Shown here one piece after another: positions 1 through 5,220 of a stretch of 5,631 nt of DNA. Each line of letters starts with the position of its first letter. The stretch's first letter is position 1. Made by a program: the position numbers and the translations under genes. Source of the stretch: an uncultured Opitutaceae bacterium (lineage in GTDB: Bacteria > Verrucomicrobiota > Verrucomicrobiia > Opitutales > Opitutaceae); contig CAKZMS010000658.1 of the NCBI GenBank assembly GCA_937128785.1, forward strand, positions 1 to 5,631. The letters are read 5' to 3'. The notes under the pieces are model-generated. The model searched no databases and had not been told where the DNA came from. It saw only the letters and a program-made list of their open reading frames with translations.

Positions 1-1
1 C

Positions 2-1192
2 ATGTTCAAGGCCGAGAACTTCGATCCGGACGCCTGGGCGCAACTGTTCAAGGATGCCGGTGCCCGTTACGTGGTGCCCGTGGCCGAACACCACGACGGC
101 TTTCCCATGTATAACTCGGACTACACCAACTGGGATGCTTCCGAGATGGGCCCGAAGCGCGACATCATCGCCGATCTGCAAAAATCCGTCCGCGCCGCTG
201 GGCTACACTTCGGTGTTTCCAGCCACCGCGCCGAGCATTGGTGGTTCTACGGCGGCGGCCGGGAAATCCCCGGTGCTGACGTGAACGACGAGCGTTTCCG
301 CGGCCTCTACGGGCCCGCCCGCGACCGCGCCGAATCCGAAGCCGGCGTCACCTGGCCCGACCAGGCGTTTCTCGACGACTGGCTGCTGCGTTGCGCCGAG
401 CTCGTCGACAAGTTCGAGCCTGACCTGATCTGGTTCGACTGGTGGATCGCGCAACCGTCCTTCTCGGCCCACCTCCAGACCTTCTCATCCTACTACTACA
501 ACCGGGGCAAAACCTTTCCCCACATGGTGGCGATCAACTACAAGGCCTTCGGCGGCGAGTCCTTCCCCGATACCGCGGGAGTGCTCGATATCGAACGCGG
601 TGGACTGGCGGATAAACGCGAACTCCTCTGGCAGACCGACACCTCGGTTTCCAAGAACTCCTGGGGCTATGTCACCAACCATAACTACAAGACGGTCAAC
701 TCACTCGTCGATGACCTCGTCGACATCGTCAGCAAGAACGGAGTCATGCTGCTCAATATCGGCCCCAAGCCCGATGGCACCATCCCGCAGGTCGAGCAGG
801 ACATGCTCCTCGAAATGGGTCAGTGGCTGAAGCAGAACGGCGAAGCCATCTACGGCACCCGCACCTGGACGTCCTTCGGTGAAGGCGCGACCAAGGTGAA
901 GGACGGTAAGATGCACAACGACGCCGAGTCGAAGCGCAAAGACTTCAATGCCGACGACGTCCGCTTCACCACCAAGGGCGACACCGTTTACGCCACCATC
1001 CTCGCGTGGCCTGGTAACGGCAAAAAGTTCACCGTGCGTTCCTTTACTTCCGACGCCCTCACCGGCGTGAAAGGCGTCTCCATGATTGGCGCCGGCGACC
1101 TCAAGTGGTCGCAGGACGACAAGGGCATGCACGTCACCCTGCCTAAATCCGCTCCTGGTGATCACGCCTACGTGTTGAAAGTCACCCGCTAG
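2..1192 (+). CDS. Alpha-L-fucosidase, GH29 family (5'-truncated by window edge)
   Basis: A retaining exo-glycosidase that removes terminal alpha-L-fucose, and in some members alpha-L-galactose, from glycans. The 396 visible residues cover most of the (beta/alpha)8 barrel and a C-terminal beta-sandwich. Visible GH29 hallmarks are the HHDGF motif at residues 30-34, the IWFDWW strand with probable nucleophile Asp146, DIERG at 195-199, the WQTDTS...SWGY block at 210-223, and LLNIGPKPDGTIP at 250-262, which closes the catalytic domain. Residues from about 290 onward form the accessory beta domain. GH29 enzymes are usually about 430-500 residues, so some 60-100 N-terminal residues, including any signal peptide, lie off the left edge; the ATG at position 2 is an internal Met, not the start. 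A strong hairpin follows the TAG stop. The sulfatase next door suggests a sulfated fucan or galactan as substrate (inference). The family call is firm; fucose versus galactose specificity is open. Confidence 0.93.
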   Translation: MFKAENFDPDAWAQLFKDAGARYVVPVAEHHDGFPMYNSDYTNWDASEMGPKRDIIADLQKSVRAAGLHFGVSSHRAEHWWFYGGGREIPGADVNDERFRGLYGPARDRAESEAGVTWPDQAFLDDWLLRCAELVDKFEPDLIWFDWWIAQPSFSAHLQTFSSYYYNRGKTFPHMVAINYKAFGGESFPDTAGVLDIERGGLADKRELLWQTDTSVSKNSWGYVTNHNYKTVNSLVDDLVDIVSKNGVMLLNIGPKPDGTIPQVEQDMLLEMGQWLKQNGEAIYGTRTWTSFGEGATKVKDGKMHNDAESKRKDFNADDVRFTTKGDTVYATILAWPGNGKKFTVRSFTSDALTGVKGVSMIGAGDLKWSQDDKGMHVTLPKSAPGDHAYVLKVTR

Positions 1193-1212
1193 GGTGATGT
1201 AACGATTCCTCC

Positions 1213-1227
1213 GCGGGATAGTCCCGC
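1213..1227 (+). other. Short perfect hairpin downstream of fucosidase
   Basis: GCGGGA, loop TAG, TCCCGC: a perfect 6-bp stem 20 nt after the fucosidase stop. No T-run follows it directly, and it lies just before a much stronger hairpin. It could add to 3'-end formation or RNA stability. A third weak stem (CGGAG/CTCCG, 1274-1286) lies just beyond, so three hairpins are stacked within 75 nt. Confidence 0.45.
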
Positions 1228-1238
1228 TTCAACGGACG

Positions 1239-1270
1239 GGCCGCGAGACTTCTCGCGGCCTGTTTGGTTT
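1239..1270 (+). terminator. Probable intrinsic terminator of the fucosidase gene
   Basis: GGCCGCGAGA and TCTCGCGGCC form a perfect 10-bp inverted repeat with only CT between the arms, so the folded form is about 9 bp closed by a 4-nt loop. The T-rich tail TGTTTGGTTT follows at once. It starts 47 nt after the stop codon and 94 nt before the sulfatase ATG, so the sulfatase is probably not simply co-transcribed with the fucosidase. The stem is very GC-rich; the tail is T-rich but interrupted by G. Confidence 0.7.
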
Positions 1271-1363
1271 AGCCGGAGGTTCTCCGCTTGAGCTGAACGG
1301 TAAAAGTCACTGCTGGCTTGGCCCATTCCAGCCTCACTTCCACGGTAGCCGTTCCCCTTACCC

Positions 1364-2848
1364 ATGAAATTCCCCCGCCTCGTTTCACTTGGTTGGCTGA
1401 TCTCTGCTTTCCTCATCGGACCAGTCTCAGCCGATGATCGGCCCAACATCCTCTGGATCATCCCCGACGACATGTCGGCCCACTTTTCCTGCTACGGGGA
1501 AACTGCGATAGAAACGCCGCACCTTGATCGCATGGCCGCCAATGGCGTCATGTTCACCCGCGCATTCGTAACCGCGCCGGTCTGCTCCACCAATCGCTCG
1601 GCGTTTATCACCGGCATGTATCAAACCAGCATCGGTGCCCACCATCACCGCAGCGGCCGCGGGGAGATCAAGATTCACTTGCCGGAAGGAGTGGAGCTCG
1701 TGCCCCAGCTTTTTCAGGACGCCGGTTACTACACCTCCATTGCCGGCTGGCCGATTAATCCCCAGCGACTCGGCAAAACGGACTACAATTTCGAGTGGGA
1801 TCAATCCGTCTATGATGGCTCGGACTGGTCGGGTCGGGCCGAGGGGCAACCGTTCTTCGCCCAAATCCAATCCCGGGGCGGCAAGCTCCGCGGCTCCAAC
1901 TTCGAAGCCTATGCCCGTATTCGAGCCCGCGCCGAAACCGAGCTCGGCAGCTCCACCCCGGTCTCGGCCGTAAATCTCCCGCCCTACTATCCGCAGGACA
2001 ATGCCGTGCTGCGCGAAGACTGGGCTGCCTACCTGGATTCGATCCGGCTCACCGATGCCATGATCGGCGAGGTCATCGACCGGCTGGAAGCCGAGGGTGA
2101 ACTCGAAAACACGATCATCATTTTCATGACGGACCACGGCATCAGTCATGCCCGCGGCAAGCAGTTCCTCCATGAAGAAGGCGTGCACGTGCCGCTGGTG
2201 ATCCAAGGCCCGAGCATCGAACGGGGAGCCGTGCGGACCGATCTCGTCGAGCACATCGACATCGCCGCACTTTCTCTGGCCGCCGCGGGCATCGAACTTC
2301 CCGCGACCATGCAGGCTCAGGACATTCTGGCCGCCGATTATCAGCCGCGAGAGGCCGTCTTTTCCGCCCGGGATCGCTGTGACGAAACCGTGGACTACCT
2401 CCGCATGGTTCGCACCGAGCGGTATAAATACATCCGCAACTACCTGCCGGAGCGACCTCACCTCATGCCCAATCGCTACAAGGATGATAAGGTGATCATC
2501 AAGGAGCTCCGCCAAGCCCACGCCGATGGTGAACTCAACGAGCTCCAGGACGACATCCTCTTCGCCCCCACCCGTGCCCCCGAAGAGCTCTACGACCTTC
2601 GCGACGACCCCTTCGAATTGAACAATCTGGCCGACGACCCGGCCCATGCAGAAACCCTGGCCAATCTGCGCCAGCGGCTGAAGGACTGGGAGGTCGCCAC
2701 CAACGATCACGGTCGGGAAACCGAGGCGGAATACGACAGCGACATGATCCCCCAGATCGCGAAAGTGAAAAACAACCGCCCCGAGCAACTGGACACCATC
2801 ATGAGCAACATCGACCTCATGAAGAAGTGGGATGCCGAAGGGAAATAG
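1364..2848 (+). CDS. Secreted sulfatase, S1 / alkaline-phosphatase superfamily (heparan N-sulfatase-like)
   Basis: Hydrolyses sulfate esters (or N-sulfate) using a formylglycine made from an active-site Cys. Residues 1-23 form a Sec signal peptide (KFPR, hydrophobic core, VSA cleavage site), so it acts in the periplasm or outside the cell. RPNILWIIPDD (26-36) supplies metal ligands Asp35/Asp36. VCSTNRS has the formylglycine Cys74 and Arg78. TDHG at 256-259 supplies Asp257/His258, and Lys266 follows in the usual place before the HVPLVI strand. EELYDLRDDPFELNNLA (407-423) is the typical C-terminal sulfatase block. GMYQTSIGAHHHRS (84-97) is, from memory, typical of heparan N-sulfatase-like members in PVC bacteria. 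The modification motif reads C-S-T-N-R, with Thr where CxPxR has Pro. At 494 aa it is full length. The start is chosen because the signal peptide begins there; there is no Shine-Dalgarno, only TTACCCATG. The true substrate cannot be read from sequence. Confidence 0.93.
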   Translation: MKFPRLVSLGWLISAFLIGPVSADDRPNILWIIPDDMSAHFSCYGETAIETPHLDRMAANGVMFTRAFVTAPVCSTNRSAFITGMYQTSIGAHHHRSGRGEIKIHLPEGVELVPQLFQDAGYYTSIAGWPINPQRLGKTDYNFEWDQSVYDGSDWSGRAEGQPFFAQIQSRGGKLRGSNFEAYARIRARAETELGSSTPVSAVNLPPYYPQDNAVLREDWAAYLDSIRLTDAMIGEVIDRLEAEGELENTIIIFMTDHGISHARGKQFLHEEGVHVPLVIQGPSIERGAVRTDLVEHIDIAALSLAAAGIELPATMQAQDILAADYQPREAVFSARDRCDETVDYLRMVRTERYKYIRNYLPERPHLMPNRYKDDKVIIKELRQAHADGELNELQDDILFAPTRAPEELYDLRDDPFELNNLADDPAHAETLANLRQRLKDWEVATNDHGRETEAEYDSDMIPQIAKVKNNRPEQLDTIMSNIDLMKKWDAEGK

Positions 2849-2851
2849 GTC

Positions 2852-2865
2852 CGCGCCCCAGCGCG
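2852..2865 (+). other. Small GC hairpin just after the sulfatase stop
   Basis: CGCGC, loop CCCA, GCGCG: a perfect 5-bp stem beginning 4 nt after the TAG. It has no T-run. It abuts repeat copy A, whose first base follows the stem directly, the same arrangement as downstream of the dehydratase. Confidence 0.45.
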
Positions 2866-2899
2866 AACTATCAAATCTCAATTTCCAAGTAACAAGAAC
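2866..2899 (-). repeat. Dispersed intergenic repeat, copy A
   Basis: A 34-nt sequence matching 4357-4390 at 30 of 34 positions without gaps (28 of 31 over its core). The shared core includes TATCAAAT and CCAAGTAACAAGA. It lies within 20 nt of a stop codon and directly behind a hairpin, like copy B. Read on the minus strand it carries TTGTTACTTGG-type wording that I recall as a common intergenic repeat in Verrucomicrobia and Planctomycetes; that link is from memory. Strand is nominal. Confidence 0.7.
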
Positions 2900-3152
2900 G
2901 GCTCTCCAACCTTGAAATAGTGCGTCAGTTTTTGGGCCTTTTGTGGCCAACCAACACCTGCCTAGCCGGCTCCATTGATTTCAGATTTTCACCGTTTCAG
3001 TTTTCAGCATTTCCCCGAACCCAATCCCCACCCGCTGCCAGAATCACCCCTCCGCCCATTAACTGATTCAACGGCGGGCTGATTGCTCGACGCCCAGCCG
3101 TGCCTTGCTTCGAAGTGCTGTTTCGGTCCTGCTCGAAATCTCGCTTTACCCC

Positions 3153-4334
3153 ATGAAGATTACCAACGTCATCCCCTACGTCGCGTGGATCGGAATCCGC
3201 AATCAACTCTTGGTCAAAGTCGAGACCGACGACGACACCTTTGGTTGGGGTGAGTCCGGACTTTCCGGCCGCGAGTTGGCGGTGGAAGGCGCCGTCAAAC
3301 ACTACCGCGAGTTCCTCATCGGCAAGGATCCCCGGCGCATCGGGGCCCTTTGGCAGGAGATGTATCGTTCGCAGTATTTTGAGGGTGGCCGCGTGCTCAC
3401 CGCCGCCATCTCCGCCATCGATATCGCCCTCCATGATCTGGTGGCAAAATCCCTGAGTGTCCCGGTTTACCAGCTCCTCGGCGGCGCCCAGCGCGAGCGG
3501 ATCGAGTGCTTCGCCTGCATTCCCAACAACATCCCCGCGGCCGACTACAAATCTCTCGCTCAAAAACTGGTTGATACCAAGTGGAACTCCCTGCGCACCG
3601 GTTTCGCCGCGCTCGAAGGAGGCGACTACTCCTACACCGACGGCAATGACACCACCTACGACGTGCGCGCCGCCGGCGTGGTCACTGCCCAGGGCGTCAT
3701 CGATTGCCGCGAAGTCATGGGACCCGCCGCCATGATCGGCTGCGATGTGCATCACCGACTCACGGTGGCCGAAGCGGCGACGTGGTTGCAGCGGATGCCC
3801 TCAGGCACCCTCGATTACGTTGAGGAACCGATCCGTGACGAATCCCCCGAGGCCTACGAAGCGCTGCGCAAAATGACGGACGTCCCCTTCGCCATCGGCG
3901 AGGAGTTCTCGAGCAAGTGGCAGTTCAAACCCTACATCGAACGCAACATCCTCCAGTATGCCCGCATCGATGTCTGCAATGTCGGCGGGCTGACCGAATC
4001 CGTCAAAGTCGCGGCCATGGCCGAAGCGAATTACATCGACCTCCTACTGCACAATCCACTGGGCCCGATCTGCACGGCTGCGTCGGTGCACTTGGGCGCC
4101 GCCTCCGCCAACTTCTCGCACCTTGAGTCGCGCAGTTCGCCCACCGAGTCACTCGCCACCAGCGACGACGAAGTCTTCACCGCCCGCCTCCCCATGGAGG
4201 GCAATGGCTACCCGCTTCCGACCGGTCCGGGGCTGGGGGTCGAGGTGAACGAAGACGCCCTCAAAAACATGACCTACCAGTCCTGGGAGCCTCCCCGCCT
4301 CTGGAAACCCGACGGGAGCTATACGAACTGGTGA
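3153..4334 (+). CDS. Enolase-superfamily sugar-acid dehydratase (D-galactonate/mannonate dehydratase-like)
   Basis: A mandelate racemase/muconate-lactonizing-type enzyme, 393 aa and full length, expected to dehydrate an aldonate to its 2-keto-3-deoxy form in the cytoplasm with Mg2+. The N-terminal capping domain (1 to about 120) shows WGESGLSGRE, LIGKDPRRI and AISAIDIALHDL. In the barrel, the metal ligands are Asp198 (CDVHH), Glu224 (YVEEP) and Glu250 (IGEEF). His200, two residues after Asp198, and His300 (LLLHNPLGPI) match the general-acid and base histidines of galactonate dehydratase. PGLGVEVNE at 359-367 is the usual C-terminal block. The beta-2 strand has Arg148 with Tyr159/Tyr161 in the following loop, which resembles mannonate dehydratases, so substrate is uncertain. 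The start at 3153 is preferred over 3105 because family members begin MKIT. There is no Shine-Dalgarno (TTACCCCATG). The sugar-acid transporter next door supports an aldonate role; fuconate or galactonate are possible. Confidence 0.88.
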   Translation: MKITNVIPYVAWIGIRNQLLVKVETDDDTFGWGESGLSGRELAVEGAVKHYREFLIGKDPRRIGALWQEMYRSQYFEGGRVLTAAISAIDIALHDLVAKSLSVPVYQLLGGAQRERIECFACIPNNIPAADYKSLAQKLVDTKWNSLRTGFAALEGGDYSYTDGNDTTYDVRAAGVVTAQGVIDCREVMGPAAMIGCDVHHRLTVAEAATWLQRMPSGTLDYVEEPIRDESPEAYEALRKMTDVPFAIGEEFSSKWQFKPYIERNILQYARIDVCNVGGLTESVKVAAMAEANYIDLLLHNPLGPICTAASVHLGAASANFSHLESRSSPTESLATSDDEVFTARLPMEGNGYPLPTGPGLGVEVNEDALKNMTYQSWEPPRLWKPDGSYTNW

Positions 4335-4356
4335 GAGTAAAACTCTCACCAGTTCG
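4324..4356 (+). terminator. 14-bp perfect inverted repeat overlapping the dehydratase stop codon
   Basis: Arms CGAACTGGTGAGAG (4324-4337) and CTCTCACCAGTTCG (4343-4356) are exact reverse complements around the loop TAAAA. The left arm contains the last Trp codon and the TGA stop. The stem is long enough to be a strong RNA hairpin and may end transcription or protect the 3' end. No T-run follows, so a classic intrinsic terminator is not certain. It could act on both strands or be a boundary of the adjacent repeat element. Confidence 0.6.
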
Positions 4357-4390
4357 AAGTATCAAATTTCAAGTTCCAAGTAACAAGAGC
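4357..4390 (-). repeat. Dispersed intergenic repeat, copy B
   Basis: Second copy of the 34-nt repeat at 2866-2899, with four substitutions and no gaps. It begins at the base immediately after the 14-bp inverted repeat, just as copy A begins immediately after its hairpin. On the minus strand it reads as wording such as CYLELEI, a shadow peptide I recall from many PVC-group intergenic ORFs; that is memory-based. Strand is nominal. Confidence 0.7.
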
Positions 4391-4445
4391 CCGAACCACG
4401 CCACCGCACCCTACCGACAGGCGCCCGAAGCCCTTTGGGGTCATA

Positions 4446-4478
4446 CCGCCAGTCTCGCCGAAGCCTCGGCGAAGGCGG
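4446..4478. repeat. Two-tier hairpin repeat (TCGCCGA/TCGGCGA)
   Basis: The inner stem TCGCCGA (4455-4461), loop AGCC, TCGGCGA (4466-4472) is perfect over 7 bp. An outer stem CCGCC (4446-4450) with GGCGG (4474-4478) extends it, with a small asymmetric internal loop. It lies inside the repeat-filled gap between dehydratase and transporter. It may be a REP-like palindromic unit; no T-tail supports a terminator. Confidence 0.55.
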
Positions 4479-4496
4479 GCGTGCTGACGGCTCAAT

Positions 4497-4524
4497 CGTA
4501 ATTCGTAAGTCGTAAATCGTAAAT
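4497..4524. repeat. Four tandem 7-bp units CGTAAWT next to the MFS start
   Basis: Units CGTAATT, CGTAAGT, CGTAAAT, CGTAAAT run head to tail without gaps and end 3 bp before the ATG at 4528, which follows CCC. On the minus strand the array reads ATTTACG repeatedly (shadow peptide FTIYDLRITI), a wording I associate with PVC-bacterial intergenic repeats. It fills the whole place where a ribosome binding site would lie. Confidence 0.75.
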
Positions 4525-4527
4525 CCC

Positions 4528-5220
4528 ATGTCTTCTCCCCGCACCCGCAAACGCTTCATCGTCCTCGCCGTGCTGTTTGGCTGCGTGTGGATCAATTACA
4601 TGAACCGCACCAACATCTCCATCGCCGGCACCACCATGCGGGACGACCTCGGGATCGATCCGCTCAAGATGGGGCTCATCTTCTCCGCCTTCAGCTGGAC
4701 CTATGGTTGGCTGCAGATTCCCGCCGGTGCGTTGGTCGACGTGTTTCGCACCCGGCGATTCTACGCAGTCATCATGTTTTTCTGGTCGGCCATGACCGCC
4801 CTCACGGGGTTCGCGAACTCTCTCGTCTCCCTGATCGGGTTGCGACTCGGATTGGGCCTATTCCAAGCCCCATCTTATCCGGCGCACAACAAGATGGTGA
4901 CCCGTTGGTTCCCCACCAATGAACGCGCCTCTGCCATTGCGGTCTACACTTCCGCTCAATTCCTGGTCCTCGCCTTCATGCCCATCATTTTTGTGTGGAT
5001 GATGAATGCCGTCACCTGGCGCGGTCTCTTCATCATCACCGGTATCGTCAGTATCAAGTACGACTACATAGTCATTACCTGCACCTGCTTCAGTGTAGTG
5101 GCCGAATTGCTCAACCAGAATGATGACATCATCGCCGCCGTTTCCATATATGAAACCGAAATGCGCGCTTTCATTTGCTGGATCAAGGTCGGGAACGGTG
5201 ATGGTGTCCGCGCCATTTGA
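4528..5220 (+). CDS. MFS transporter, ACS (sugar-acid) family, N-terminal half only; truncated at junction
   Basis: A major facilitator protein of the inner membrane resembling galactonate/hexuronate (DgoT/ExuT-like) symporters. Residues 1-176 fit the family: a basic N-terminus, TM1 ending in the INYMNRTNIS motif, MGLIFSAFSWTYGWLQIPAGALVD (TM2 and the D-R loop, residues 48-75), LRLGLGLFQAPSYPAHNKM (TM4, 105-123), RWFPTNERASA (126-136) leading into TM5, and TM6 starting at WRGLFIITGIVSI (164-176). About 420-450 residues with 12 segments are usual, so only about six are present. From codon 177 (5056) to the TGA at 5218-5220 the frame is simply the antisense of the RTX gene, so residues 177-230 are not transporter. 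Its place beside a sugar-acid dehydratase suggests import of that enzyme's substrate. The start directly follows the CGTAAWT repeats and has no Shine-Dalgarno. Confidence 0.85.
   Translation: MSSPRTRKRFIVLAVLFGCVWINYMNRTNISIAGTTMRDDLGIDPLKMGLIFSAFSWTYGWLQIPAGALVDVFRTRRFYAVIMFFWSAMTALTGFANSLVSLIGLRLGLGLFQAPSYPAHNKMVTRWFPTNERASAIAVYTSAQFLVLAFMPIIFVWMMNAVTWRGLFIITGIVSIKYDYIVITCTCFSVVAELLNQNDDIIAAVSIYETEMRAFICWIKVGNGDGVRAI

Larger units (their letters stand above)
2849..3152. other. 304-bp intergenic region between sulfatase and dehydratase
   Basis: It contains a small GC hairpin and a dispersed repeat copy just after the sulfatase stop (listed separately), then a T-rich patch with an imperfect TTGGGCC/GGCCAA stem at about 2934-2950, and three TTTCAG words at 2979, 2995 and 3002. 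The rest, about 3010-3152, shows no clear promoter, RNA or ORF. An in-frame upstream ATG at 3105 would extend the dehydratase by 16 residues but is not favoured. A promoter for the dehydratase may lie here, but I cannot point to it. Confidence 0.5.

Noticed and set aside
701..1165. Minus-strand frame within the fucosidase
   Set aside because: Lies wholly inside the GH29 coding region and shows no recognisable motif; a coding shadow.
1427..2950. 507-aa open frame on the minus strand opposite the sulfatase
   Set aside because: It is the antisense shadow of a full-length sulfatase with signal peptide and active-site motifs; GC-biased third positions keep such frames open. No domain is visible in it.
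3105..3152. Upstream start for the dehydratase adding 16 residues
   Set aside because: The extra residues (MLRSAVSVLLEISLYP) do not match the family N-terminus, which begins at MKIT; the later ATG also shares the CCC-ATG context of its neighbours.
2997..3755. Minus-strand 252-aa frame overlapping the dehydratase start and leader
   Set aside because: His/Gly/Val-rich composition typical of antisense translation; overlaps well-supported enolase-superfamily sequence.
4497..4524. CRISPR-like array
   Set aside because: Units are only 7 bp, directly adjoining, with no spacers; a simple tandem repeat.
4362..4595. Possible small minus-strand gene in the repeat-filled gap
   Set aside because: Its peptide (FTIYDLRITI, CYLELEI) is the translation of the repeats themselves and it runs into the MFS 5' end; it is not a protein family.
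5056..5220. Novel C-terminal domain fused to the MFS half-transporter
   Set aside because: Those 54 codons are exactly the antisense of RTX coding sequence; no membrane segments continue, so this is a junction product, not a fusion protein.
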